Program-made: the position numbers and the translations under genes
Shown here: positions 24,411-37,040 of the stretch, piece by piece
Layout: each line of letters opens with the position of its first letter
Numbering within the stretch: position 1 is the first letter of the stretch
The notes under the pieces: model-generated
Told to the model about the DNA's origin: nothing
Database searches by the model: none
The model's input: only the letters and a program-made list of their open reading frames with translations
Origin: Panax quinquefolius
Taxonomy: Eukaryota > Streptophyta > Magnoliopsida > Apiales > Araliaceae
Length of the DNA stretch: 64,000 nucleotides
NCBI GenBank assembly: GCA_020205615.1
Contig: CM035168.1
Coordinates: 125,374,795-125,438,794, forward strand
Direction of reading: 5' to 3'

Positions 24411-25206
24411 CTTGAGTTTCTTTGATTTAATGATATTAGATTGCAACATTTCTTCAGCTGTGGTGGAAAGTGTTGTGAATGTTGATAGGGCTGCTTGTTT
24501 GTTTGTGAAATACCATATTTGAACCAAACAATGTAGGCATTCAATCATTGATGCAACTGGAAGATCCCTAATCATCTTGATTACGTTGTTAATAGATTCG
24601 GCAGTGTTTGAAGTCATTGTTGAGTATCTCGCTTTACGAATCCATGGAGCACTGGTGCACTTCTCCAACTTGACATCTTCCTCCAAATATGTCCTTATTC
24701 GAAGATCAATGGCATCAAGTTCAGCCATATATTTGTTGAATTGTTCAATAGTGTAAGCTCTACAAGCCCCGTTGTAAGCTTGTTTAAGTTTCTCTCCTCT
24801 CTTTTTGAATCTATTTTTTATATTTTTCAGTACATGGTATATGCGGGGAACCATGCGTATGCGTCTGAAACACAAACTTCAGTCCTTGTATAATGGCTTC
24901 ATGTCTATCTGAGACAATGCATTGGCCTTCCCTAACTCCACAAGCAATTCTCAAATTAAGGAAAAACCATCTTCAAGATAATTCATTTTCGCTGTCAACC
25001 ACTACAAAAGCAATCTGAATAATGTTTCGGTTTGCATCTTGTGTGCTAGCTATCAGTAGTGTCCCCCCCGTAAGTTGATTGTATGAACGTTCCATCGATT
25101 ACAATTATTGGAAAGCAATGGTTCCATGCTTGAATGGATGCTCCAATGGCAAAGAATAAAAACTTGAAACGACCATTTGTTTCCAACTCATGGGATGTGA
25201 CAGAAC
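24411..25206 (-). pseudogene. MULE transposase catalytic-domain exon, decayed
   Basis: On the - strand the exon starts GSVTSHELE in phase with the exon ending at 25705. It carries IIVIDGTF (about 25095, first catalytic Asp), STQDANRNIIQIAFVVVD, then VSDRHEAI (about 24895, second catalytic Asp), a helical region YTIEQFNKYMAEL, and MTSNTAESIN near 24600; all are typical of the MULE/FAR1 transposase superfamily. Damage: a run of seven Gs (25063-25069 on the other strand) where six restore the frame, and a TGA at 24973-24975 where Trp would fit. Exon and intron phases agree on both sides. Confidence 0.85.
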
Positions 25207-25704
25207 CTGATATGAAACATGAGCATTATCATTAGAATTCAAGTAGTATACAGTATCCAAATCACTAGTATTTTGTAACCATTCAGTTGGCTAATGGTAT
25301 CCAGATTGTTTGAGTAGGGTAACCAAATCAGTTTAGTTAGGTAACCAAATCAGTTTAGTTGGGTAACCACCTAAGTATACAAAAACCAATAAAATGTCAT
25401 TAGAATTACAAGTAGTATACAGTATCCAAATCACTAGTATTTTGTAACCATTCAGTTGGTTAATGGTATCCAAATTGTTTGAGTAGGGTAACCAAATCAG
25501 TTTAGTTGGGTAACCAACTAAGTATACAAAAACCAATAAAATGTCATTAGAATTACAAGTACTATATAGTATCCAAAACACTAGTAGTTGGTAACCACTC
25601 AGTTGGCTAATGGTATCCAAATTTGTTGAATAGGGTAACCAAATCAGTTTAGTTGGGTAACCAACTAATTATGAAAAAACCAATAAAATGTTTAAAATTG
25701 TTAC
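25207..25704 (-). repeat. Transposase intron made of a 147-bp tandem repeat
   Basis: The 498-base intron (donor GTAACA, acceptor TATCAG on the - strand) holds about three copies of a 147-base unit; the phrase ATTAGAATTACAAGTAGTAT begins near 25231, 25399 and 25546. The first copy has an extra 21-base duplication. Each unit contains several GTAACC blocks, so the higher-order repeat grew out of the same short motif. Long open frames here are by-products of the repeat. Confidence 0.85.
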
Positions 25705-26749
25705 CTGGATTTGTTTTCTTGACGTAACCAAGAAGATGGGATAATTGAGTAGTCGTGTGGATTTCTCTAACCTTTTCAACGCTTTCTCCTTCGATCTCCA
25801 TGCTTTTGGTAAGAGATGACACATTGTATTCTCATTATCATGTCCTCCACAATATCAGTTGGTGTGTATATTTTTTTTAAATTTGTTAATTTGTGCATTA
25901 TGCATTCACTGACCAACCCATTATTTGCCTGTCTGAGGTCTCCAAGCATTACATTAGCTGAACACGTGTGGATGTCGTTGAATTCTCTCACCTTGAACAC
26001 ACTGGTTTTTCAAATACTTGATGCTCTCATTTTCTAATTGCAATTTTCATCATATACGCACACTAGCAAAAAGTCTCTATGACTTGTTCGTTGTACTTTG
26101 TGTTGTCTATTTTTCCTGATTGAATGCAGCCTCATAGCTTGTGATAGGATTTTTTTGTCTTTGTAGGTTTGATGTAATCGTACTTCATGTTCATTCGGAT
26201 CTGTTATTACATCATCATATCGTTCTTCTATGTATGATCTGTCATGTTGTCTATCTCGTTGTTGTTCAATAATTTTCATTACAATGTGATCAGCATATTG
26301 CGTTCCAATTCGACAATCGTGCGTTGGTAGTGGAACTAGTGCTGAATTCTCTTGTGTTGATCTGATTGGCGTTACATTGTGAATTATTGTTTCTTCTACA
26401 TTTGTCAAGTTTTGTAATATTGTTGTGCGTCCCCTTCTGTGTTCAGTTTCTATAATCACTAGGAATTTACCTTGCTCTTCATATTTTCTACTGACTTCAA
26501 TAAAGAATCTTAAGGTTGCTTCATCTGATATGCTGATCGGTGGAATATCGTTTCTAATCTAAAATTTGATTGACAATGTTGTTGCATTTATGTCTAGCCG
26601 TAATGCATTGCATACCATGTTTTGCATCTCTGTGAACGAACAAGTTGATGGAACTAGTATGCCGGTAACTTCAAATTTGGTGTATTGATTACTTTCAACC
26701 CATGCATCAGCTTGAAATAAAGTAGAATCGAATCATCTCCATTGTTCAT
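25705..26749 (-). pseudogene. MULE transposase N-terminal exon(s), decayed
   Basis: From an ATG at 26749 (MNNGDDSI) or an acceptor at 26711, the - strand reads AWVESNQYTKFEV, then CSFTEMQNMVCNALRLD and RNDIPPISISDEATLRFF, the usual MULE N-terminal domain. An acidic/His linker follows, then CVYDENCN and FKVREFNDIHTCSAN with ANNGLVSECI, which resembles the zinc-binding N-terminal domain of MURA proteins. It ends LLGYVKKTNP at 25705. Lesions: the ATG frame and the downstream frame differ, TAG at 26559-26561, TAG at 26034-26036 (at a probable Trp) and TGA at 26010-26012. All three stops fit single C-to-T or G-to-A changes. Confidence 0.8.
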
Positions 26750-26755
26750 CAATGT

Positions 26756-26850
26756 AATAAGTATTTTTAAGTAACCAAATCAATGATAGCTAGTAACCAA
26801 ACTACATGATGTTGGTAACCAGAGCATAAAACACATTTGTACATTATGAT
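26756..26850 (-). repeat. GTAACC-repeat stub upstream of transposase start
   Basis: Three to four GTAACC units lie between the transposase N-terminal exon and element C. They are the left remainder of the repeat block that resumes at 35613. Confidence 0.7.
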
Positions 26851-29680
26851 TGTAACGACCCCAAAATAGGTCCATTCCATCCAACCCATTCTGAGTCGCC
26901 AAATACATGGTACAGAAACAACTACAACTTTATTATCACAACAATAAAACTGTGAGTTTAAATACAAATATTATCTTCTAGACAATATTTATACTCAAAT
27001 AAATCCTCATCACATTTATTGATACATTATTTTACAATAATGGTGAGGACTACTAAACAACTCTCTCTAGAACCTTCATTCCATACCCCGACTAAGTACT
27101 CGCTACATTCTCGCCTCCCCGAGAAGAAAAAATGGAACAACAAGGAAAAGGGTGAGCTCAACTAGCCCAAGAAGAAGAATGTTATGACTAAGATAATATA
27201 CAACAAATTATCGTTAGTCTCCAACGTGGAAAAAATCGATAGAATACAATGTACAACAAGTTTCGGATCAATATTCGCAATGAAATAATAATTCATGTAA
27301 GAGTTACGTGAGAGAATGAAATCTACTATAATCTATGAATTTAATGACCATCATCAATATTTTATCCCCTCAGAACATCAATCAATATTCATCTCAAATC
27401 AAATATTCATCTTTTCACTACAGCCAAAGATATTCATCAATCCATTGTTCATCTCAACACTGCTCATCTTTGCACTAAAGGCCAAAGATATTCATCAATC
27501 GGTCATGTTCATCTCAACACTGCTCATCTTTGCACTACAGTGCCAAAGATATTCATCAATCGGTCATGTTCATCTCAACACTGCTCATCTTTTGCACTAC
27601 AGTGCCAAAGATATTCATCGACATTCATTATTCATTTAAACACCGCTTCATCTTTGCACTACAGGCCAAAGATATTCAATAATATCATCATTTAAGACCG
27701 AGGATGATGAAAAATATTTTTAAAGAACGAATCCAAAGAAACAAAATGACAAGGATTAAGGATTAAGGATTCGTACTTTTTTTTTATCCATGTCCAATAA
27801 TACCTCAAAAATAATCATAGTGGTGTAAAAATTCAAGAATGATCAAAACATGGATACAATCAAAGCTAGTATCCGTATTAGATATTTTGACGAAAAGAAG
27901 AAATTTTATTTTTCTATGAATAAGTCACCGTATACGTGAATAAAGGTCAGATACGTGAATAGGCCTTGATATCGTGAATAAGAATCTCACACCAAAAGAT
28001 AGAAATTCCACAAAAACATCTTCACGCTTCATTAATAAGTACTCGTGAATAAGAATCGTGAATAGTAACTCATGAATAGTAACTCGTGAATAAGAACTCA
28101 TGAATAAGTAACCCCGATATGAAAAAGTTCCAAATTTGATAAAACTTCAGATCAATATTTCAAAGATAATGATATCAAGAAATAATATCATTACTGAAAA
28201 AAAATAATATCCCTTACCTCAAAGAATCAAGATTTCTAAGGAAAGGTCTCAAGTGATGCCGAATGAAACTTGTAATCAATAAAGAACTCTCAAAGTATCT
28301 AAATACTCACAAAATACGCTCAATAATATAGAGAGAAGAGAGAAAACTTTGTTTCGGTGTGATTTTCAATTCTAACTTAGCCTCTATTTATAGGAAAATG
28401 TTAAATTACCAAGCAGACTTCGACCTTCTACCGATGGCTTTACCTCGCTACTATTGCCACCCACCACATTTGAAATAAAATTCAGCACATTTTTTTTCAC
28501 CAACCACAAGTGGGGCCCACTCAATTCTAGAATTTTCCACCAAAATCAATTATAAACCTAATTTCCTATCCGACACCTCTTAAAATTCACAACAAATCAT
28601 TCGTGCATTTTTAATTCGCTTCAAAATTTGTGGACATATACTCAACTTATGTATGTATAACATATCCAAAAATTACAACGATCCAACGGTCGGATTAAAA
28701 TTATAACCCCCATGAATATATCTCAAAACCCCGATTTGATTTTTAACACCTCCAATCCGATAAAATACCGATAAAACACCTCAACAATAATTTCTTCATT
28801 TATAACCACATAAATAAATCCATCATTTATATCCACATAAAATAAATATTTCTTTATCATATGAATCAATAATTAATTATTCACAAATAATATTACAGTA
28901 ATCACAATTATGACAACCAGTGCCGCTCCTGTGAAAGCAGGGGCTTTCCGACAAGGATCTCTCCTTATCTTGGCGCCGCAATTAGGTGACCAAACCTCTC
29001 CTTAGATGTAAACTTTCTAGACATTGCCAATAATGTTATCTAATAATATTATTCAAATAATATGAATTATTGATCCGATAATGGGAAATATCAGCAAAGA
29101 CAATTATCAAACAATAATAATATAAAATACCAACGCAAAGAATTATCAATCAATAAAATAAAATATCGAATAAGAATTACTGTGAAAATTATTGAGTAGT
29201 GCCATCTTACGTAAGGATCAATAATTCAACAATACTGCAATACCGTGCGCATCGCATGCAACCACGCCAGACATCAGATTTTAACCACCGGGTATTCCAA
29301 TGGTCCTTAATTCAGTAATAACTACGCCTTAATTTGCAACAACTACTCCGTTATTTATAACCACCCAAACTTTGTCGCTTTCTCATCCAATCGCTTTCAA
29401 GTTATGGGGCCCACATACGGTCATTACCTTCGCATTTAATATTCCCTTGACAAAGATTTAATATTCTACTTTACCAAACGAATATTCCCGACAAAGATTT
29501 AATATTCCACCACCAATCGAATATTCCCCGACAAAATGAATATTTTATAACCACTTGCTTTATTTTGAAATATTTATGTATTTAACCCTTTACTATCCAC
29601 ATTAATCAAATCAACCTTTACTATTTCAAAATAATAAATAAAGGAAATTCCTTTTTATTTAAAAAAATTTCGGTCTTACA
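26851..29680 (-). repeat. 3' LTR of element C
   Basis: Same layout as the B LTR: 55-60-base TTCATCTTTGCACTA units (about 27408-27670), TGAATAGTAACTC array (about 27920-28110), TATA box near 28386, GTGGGGCCCAC at 28510-28520, conserved GGTGACCAAACCTCTCC block near 28986, and repeated AATATTC palindromes near 29440-29550. Confidence 0.9.
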
Positions 29681-32600
29681 ACCTCCTCCTTATGAAATTT
29701 CGTCCTCGAAATTGACGACGTGACGACTGTGTTTCAAAAGGTAAAGATACCTCGCTTTCATTTTCGCTTTCCAACTCCTGTGTCATTTCCTCAATAAAGA
29801 TGGTTTCTCCACAAAACTTTAACTTATGGTATAACCTCGATGACATAGGTCATGTTCTTTCCTCTACAAAATCTTGACAGTACCTCCTCGTGACGTTAAG
29901 TCTTCTGCTATCTCGTCTCTGGTTCTAACTCAATGACGTGTTTCGTCATCCACATATTTACGTAACATCGATACGTGAAAAACATTATGAACACGCCATC
30001 ATACTTGGTGGTAAAACGAGTCTATAGGCCACGGCTCCTATTCGATCGAGAATTTCAAATGGATTAATAAATCGAAGGTTCGAGCTTTCCTCACCTCACC
30101 GATTCTCGCTTTTAAAATAACAACTTCTTGCACCTCCTTCTTCAAATTCATCACCCGCGGTGTAGGCTTGAAATGCCTTTTAACTTTATCGATTAAAGTC
30201 GATTATACTCAGATATCATCACGTATCAGATATCATCACGTGGGTACCTAGAGTTTTCATCTCCATCTCTATTATTTGTATATTATACTGAAATGAGTCT
30301 TTGACAATATTGTACTCGTGATTTGTATACGATCTTCTACTCAACACGCCGCCTACCACGCTCGCTTTTCCAGGATGGCATGGTCGTAACACGTGTCTTT
30401 GAAATGAGTCTCCTCTCGAGTTCTTCAAGCTCTTCCCACATTCCTTGCTCCATTCGAATTTTGTATCTTTTCGAGTCATTTAAGTTAATGGAATAGCGAT
30501 TCGAGAATATCCTTCAACGAATCTCCGATAATAACCAACTAAGCTTCTGTAAAGCTACGATTTCGATTCTCGACTTAGGTTGCTTCTCAACCGCGACTCA
30601 TATCCCAACCTTGATAAGACGTCACAATGACACCTATCGCTTTACTATCGCATCGAATATGACGTCCCTTACAGAGAGTCTCGCTTAGTGCATTCCACAA
30701 AGGAAGTCACCGGATAAAGGCTCGTGTATCAAATTTATAGTTGAATTTTTAACTCCTCAAGTTCAATAGAGCCATTCGATATGAGATTTTAGAAATGAGT
30801 TTTGTACCGGGTTCAAAGTCGATACAAAATTTAATATCGGTCTTTGGGAGTAAGCCAAGAAATTCTTCAGAAATACGTCAGAAAATCAATAACAACAGAA
30901 TATTATTCAAATCGACGTGTCTTTATTCAAATCCATAATACGGACTAAGAAAACTTGACATCCGTAATAAACGAATGACTTCACGGCTTTGATATGAAAA
31001 TGTTTGACTACAATGTTTTGATTGCTTGAGTTCAATAATGTGTTTCTTAGGAATATGAAAACTAACAACCTTACAAAAGCAATCAATTTTGGCAATGATG
31101 AGTAGTTAACCTTAAAATCACATCAAAAACAAATATCTCTATAGAAATAAGGTTAACAGTAATGTGATAGTACCAACTGAATCAAGCAAGATTTTTAAAC
31201 AATGGATGTAATGAAAGTTTCTCTAACGGAGTCTCCATAAATAGGTCAAAGTCTAATTTCTCCGTAGTCAAGTTCAAACGTTGAAGCGCAAGCAAAGAGA
31301 GATAAAAGAATGGGTAGAACCGAGTATCTAGTAAGGTATAAACTTCGCAAGAATTTATAATTAACTAACCCGCTAACTTCGTTCGTTTCCTCGCATTTTG
31401 ACCAATCACAACAAACGCCTTCCGGAATCGCTGACTTTGACTTTTCTCGGGACATCTTTTGAGTCACCGTCCCTACCGAACTAGGTTTCGCCATCGCATA
31501 ACTCGAAGCGATATGTCCTTCCTTTCCACAATTATAGCATACCTTGAATCTGCTGTGGGCGCTTTGAATCGATATGTCCTCTTTTCCGCATTTTTAGTAG
31601 CATATGACCGGGTGGTCGTTCTCCTCCCTTAAAACTAGTTGCTATGATGGCGGCGACGCCTTCACACGGTCGTTGTTGAATCTCCTCTTTAAAATCTCCT
31701 CCCACTCGCTTCTTCTATTTTCATGGCCACGATTACCACCAGTAGTGGTAACCGCCTTTGTCCGTATTCTTCTTTCTCCGCCGGGTTATCGTTATTCGAT
31801 GACTCGCTATCTTGATATGATCCTCGTTATGGTCCCTCGGTTGAACGTATTTCGTTATCTCGCCTAAATAATCGAGCCTGCTTTACAACATCCTAATAGA
31901 GAGAAAATTTATGAGAAATGAGATATCGACGTATCTGGGTTTCAAACCTCTAAGAAACATCCGCCATACGCTCCTCATTCTCCACCAAATGAGGTGCAAA
32001 CTAGATAACTCCGCGAACTTCGCCAGATCTTTGACACCGCCATGTTATTCTCGCTTCCAATCTAATAAACTCCACTTCCTTCATACGACTAATACTTTCG
32101 TGGAAGTACTTGTCATTGAACTATTTCAAACGCTCTCCCACGACACGCCGAAAAGTAATTGAATGGGTACGCTTCACGATTCCCACCAATAATCACGCTC
32201 GCCACTAACATAAAAGTAGCGAATGGAACTTTCTGTTCTTCGCATCCCAAGACATCGAATATCTTGGTAATTTGCTTGACCCATGTTTTCCGCCATGATC
32301 GGATCCGCTTTCCCAATCTCGTGGTCCCAACTTCAATCGCTTGGGTCGTGACCACCCGTGAATTGCTATCATCTCCTCCTCAGATTTTGAACACGAGTCT
32401 CCTCGTCGATTTTGCATGAATCGCAAAAAGCTTCTAAACATCCCTCGCTCATCATCTCGCCAAGGTGTTATTCACGGAGGTACATTGCCACTGTTGTTGC
32501 GTTTCTCCTCATTGTTAAGTCTGACATCTCCTCCTGGTCTCATTTACACCACTATTAATATTCTCAAATCGACATTCTCAATTCATCGCCATAAAACAAG

Positions 32601-32761
32601 GGTTAATTAAGGAAATCAATATATCACATAATATCCCTATATAACGACCAACTAACAAATAAGCTTAGTAGGACACACTAGCAAAGGATTTACTCGCCTC
32701 TCCCTCCTAGTTCTATTCCCCGATCTCCGCCAGATCATATCCCTAAGCTCGATATTAACCG
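29681..32761 (-). pseudogene. Element C internal region: gag to chromodomain stub with polymerase cores deleted
   Basis: On the - strand: primer site near 32745-32761, gag core WVKQITKIFDVLGC-like (about 32310-32250), two CCHC-like knuckles (about 31600-31505), protease and linker (about 31490-30900), RT N-terminal stub, RT C-terminal stub TRKDTKFEWSKE (about 30475), then the RNase H tail joined at 30370-30383, integrase C-terminus, and polypurine tract at 29681-29693. The RT catalytic box, RNase H core and integrase core are not present. The RNase H junction is the same as in B and F. Confidence 0.8.
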
Positions 32762-35612
32762 TGACGACCCCAAAATAGGTCCATTCCATCCAACCCATTC
32801 TCGAGTCGCCAAATACATGGTACGTAAACAACTACAACTTTATTATCACAACAATAAAATCGCTGTGAGTTTAAATACAAATATTATCTTCTGATAAATA
32901 TTTATACTCAAATAAATCCTCATCACATTTATTGATACATTATTTTACAATAATGGTGAGGACTACTAAACAACTCTCTCTAGAACCTTCATTCCATACC
33001 CCGACTAAGACTCGCTACATTCTCGCCTCCCGAGAAGAAAAATGGAACAACAAGGAAAAGGGTGAGCTCAACTAGCCCAAAGAAAGAATGTTATGACTAA
33101 GATAATATACAACAAATTATCGTTAGTCTCCAACAGGAAAAATCTGATAGAATACAATAGTATAACAAGTTTCGATCAATATTCGCAATGAAATAATAAT
33201 TCATGTAAGAGTTACGTAGAGAATGAAATCTACTATAATCTATGAATTTAATGGTCCATCATCAATATTTTATCCTCAGTAACATCAATCAATATTCATC
33301 TCAAATCAAATATTCATCTTTTCACTACAGTGCCAAAGATATTCATCAATCCACCATGTTCATCTCAACACTGCTCATCTTTGCACTAAAGGCCAAAGAT
33401 ATTCATCAATCGGTCATGTTCATCTCAACACTGCTCATCTTTGCACTACGTGCCAAAGATATTCATCAATCCATTATGTTCATCTCAACACCTATTCATC
33501 TTTGCACTACAGTGCCAAAGATATTCATCGATCATTCATGTTCATTTAAACACCGCTCATCTTTCTGCACTACAAAATAAAGATATTCAATAATATCATC
33601 ATTTAAGACCGAGGATGATGAAAAATATTTTTAAAGAACGAATCCAAAGAAACAAAATGACAAGGATTAAGGATTAAGGATTCGTACTTTGTTTTATCCA
33701 TGTCCAATAATACCTCAAAATAATCATAGTGGTGTAAAATTCAAGAATGATCAAAACATGGATACAATCAAAGCTAAGATCCGTATTAGATATTTTGACT
33801 TAAAAGAAGAAATTTTATTTTTCTATGAATAAAGGCCAGATACGTGAATAGTGTCGATACGTGAATAAAGGCCAGATACGTGAATAATAACTCCGACACC
33901 AAAAGATAGAAATTCCACAAAAAACATCTTCACGCTTTCATGAATAGTACTCGTGAATAAGAAACTCGTGAATAAGAACTCATGAATAAGTAACTCGTGA
34001 ATAAGAAACTCACTCATGAATAGTAACCCCGATATGAAAAAGTTCCAAATTTGATAAAAACTTCAGATCAACATTTCAAAGATAATGATATCAAAGAAAT
34101 AATATCATTACGAAAAAAAATAATATCCCTTACCTCAAAGAATCAAGATTTGGAAGGAAAGGCTCAAGGATGATCTTGAATGAAACTTGTAATCGAACAA
34201 AGAACTCTCAAAGTATCTAAATACTCACAAAATACGCCAATAATATAGAGAGAGAGAGAGAAAACTTTGTTTCGGTGTGATTTTCAATTCTAACTTAGCC
34301 CTCTATTTATAGAAAAATGTTAAATTACCACCAAGCAGACTTGACTTGCAACCACGATGGCTTTTACCTCGCTACTATTGCCACCCACCACATTTGAAAT
34401 AAAATTCAGCACATTTTTTTCACCAACCACAAGTGGGGCCCACTCAATTCTAGAATTTTCCACCAAAATCAATTATAAACCTAATTTCCTAATCCGACAC
34501 CTCTTAAAATTCACAACAAATCATTCGTGCATTTTTTAATTCGTTCAAAATTTGTGGACATATACTCAACTTATGTATGTATAACATATCCAAAAATTAC
34601 AACGATCCAACGGTTTGATTAAAAATTATAACCCCGCAATATATCTCTCAAACCCCGATTTGATTTTTAACACCTCCAATCCGATAAAATAATCGATAAA
34701 ACACCTCAACAATAATTTCTTCATTTATAACCACATAAATAAATCCATCATTTATATCCACATAAAATAAATATTTCTTTATCATATGAATCAATAATTA
34801 ATTATTCACAAATAATATTACGTAATCACAATTATTATACAACCAAAGCCGCTCCTCCTGCGAAAGAGGGGCTTTCCGATAAGGATCTCTCCTTCATGCG
34901 CCTTGCAATTAGGTGACCAAACCTCTCCTTGATGTAACTTTCTAGACATTGCCAATAATGTTATCTAATAATATTATTCAAATAATATGAATTATTGATC
35001 CGATAATGGGAAATATCATGCGTTGACAATTATTGAAACAATAATAATATAAAATACCAACGCAAAGAATTATTGAATCAATAAAATAAAATATCGAATA
35101 AAGAATTCACCGTGAAAATTATTGAGTAAAGGCCATCTTACGTAAGGATCAATAATTCAACAATACGTATGCAATACCGTGTCTTCTCGCAAGAACCACG
35201 CCAGACATCAGATTTTTAACCAACCGGTATTCCAATGGTCCTAATCTGTGAATAACTATACCTTAATTGTAATAACTACGCCAAGTTATTTATAACCACC
35301 CAAACTTTGTCGCTTTCCTCATCCAATCGCTTTTTTCACATGTGGGGCTACACATGGTCATACCGTCGCATTTAATATTCCCCGACAAGATTTAATATTC
35401 TACGACCAAACGAATATTCCCCGACAAGATTTAATATTCCACCACCAATCGAATATTCCCCACAAAATGAATATTTTATAACCACTTGCTTATTTTGAAA
35501 TATTTGCGTATTTAACCCTTTACTATCCACATTAATCAAATCAACCCTTACTATTTCAAAATAATAAATAAAGGAAATTCCTTTTTATTTAAAAAAATTT
35601 CGGGGTCTTACA
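32762..35612 (-). repeat. 5' LTR of element C
   Basis: Pairs with 26851-29680; the TATA box lies near 34306 on the - strand. Includes the same tandem arrays. Confidence 0.9.
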
Positions 35613-36620
35613 ACGACAATATAATTCAGTAACAAAATCCATTTTAGATTGTAACCAAAGTAACCAAGTCAGTACTATAATTAGTAACCAGTGTAACCAA
35701 TGTAACCAGTATAATCAAATCAGCACTATAATTAGTAACCAAATTCATTTTAGACTGTAACCAAAGTAACCAAGTCAGCATTTACTCAGTAACCAAGACA
35801 ACACTATAATTTTACATAGTAACCAAGTCAACATTAGTCAGTAACCATTATAGTTTTACACAGTAACCAAGTCAGTATTAGTCAGTAATCAAAATAATGT
35901 TACATAGTAACTAAATCAGCAGTAGTCAGTAACCAATTCAACATCAATTAGCAATTTTATGCAGTAACCAAGACAACATTAATCAGTAAATAAGACAACA
36001 ATAGTCAGTTTAATGTTTCGCAGTAACTAAAATAGAATAGTCAGTAACCAATTCAGCATTAGACAGTAACCAATATAATGTTAATCAGTAACCAAATAAA
36101 AATTAGTAAGTAACCAAGTCATCATTTTTCAATAACCAATCAACATTGTTCAGTAATATTATTCACTAATCATTATAATATTACACACAACCAACTTAGC
36201 AATATACAGTAACCATATAATGATACACAGTAACCGAATCAGCATTAATTAGTAACCAATATATTGTTACACATAATCCAATACATCATTCGATAGTAAC
36301 CAAGACAGCGTTAGACAGTATCCAAAAACAACATTAGAAAGTAACCAACAGTTGCATGAAGGTAATCAAATTATTTGATGAGTAACCATTAATATTCAAA
36401 AATCAGTAGAACTCATTTAAAAATTATAAAGCTATCAAATAAACATTATTTAGCAAACAAATACACAATAAACAGTAATCAATTTATATCTATTTAGTAA
36501 CCATAATAGAAAACATATCAATGAATCAACAAATCGTTACAGGAATTTGTAGTAACCATTTTAAATTGTGAAAAACTTAAGAAAGGTTAGCAATATAGGA
36601 ATTCGTAAAAAACAGAGGTA
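35613..36620 (-). repeat. Main GTAACC repeat block of the MULE
   Basis: About 1 kb in which GTAACC recurs every 20-40 bases inside loose units such as AGTAACCAAGTCAGCATTAGTC. Bases between the cores vary but keep the pattern (ACAT or ACAA, then ATTAG or CAG). Read on the - strand, the sense strand of the transposase, it is GGTTAC. It probably forms a long first intron. Confidence 0.8.
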
Positions 36621-36652
36621 ACTATATGCATATGAATTTTAAACTCACATAC

Positions 36653-36930
36653 CTAAGTATTCAGTTTTTTAGCGAAGTTGCTGCGATTTTTTTACTGAAC
36701 TTCAACAATCACGGTAGTTCGATTGTTTTTGGTTACTGAAATCGAAGTTGCTGTTGATTTTGTATGCTATTTTGTGATCTCAGCTTGCAGTCTCGATGAA
36801 GCCTTCTCCGATCTCAGTGGTGTGTCGCGCCAGAAGAATTGGATTTCTCCGATTTCAAAGATGAATGTTATGTTCAGACGCTTGATTTTAGGAGCGGTTG
36901 GATATCGGTAACTGGCGTGTAGGGAGAAAA
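36653..36930 (-). other. Candidate non-coding first exon / leader of the MULE transposase
   Basis: The - strand reads ATACTTAG followed by GTATGTGAG at 36652, a strong splice donor at the edge of the GTAACC repeat block. Upstream sequence is less AT-rich than the repeats and has no long frame. If this is exon 1, the intron would run to an acceptor near 26711 (TTTATTTCAAG) and now contains element C. The MULE terminus is not recognised; it could lie between about 36930 and 37035 or beyond. Confidence 0.4.
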
Positions 36931-37040
36931 AAGATCCGTAATTTTAGCAAGCCTAATATTATGTTGACGTTATTTTTGTAATTATATTGTTTGTGTTTTA
37001 TTTTTGTAAATACTTTCTATATGTTGTATATTAGTGTTAA

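Larger units (their letters stand above)
26851..35612 (-). mobile_element. LTR retrotransposon C, non-autonomous, inside the MULE 5' region
   Basis: The + strand start TGTAACGACCCC (26851) and end GGGGTCTTACA (35612) enclose LTRs of 2830 and 2851 bases and a 3.1-kb internal region. The flanks are ATGAT on the left and ACGAC on the right, an imperfect target duplication that differs by two C/T changes. Sequence and deletions match B and F. It lies within the GTAACC repeat block of the MULE. Confidence 0.88.

Noticed and set aside
25333..25620. Open frame of 95 codons with an internal protein repeat on the - strand
   Set aside because: It is created by the 147-bp tandem repeat in an intron of the transposase and has no protein-like conservation.
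26767..26967. Recurrent small frame starting MYLNSQFYCC, also at 51670
   Set aside because: It lies across the LTR end in the same place in C and F, so its recurrence reflects LTR homology, not a gene.
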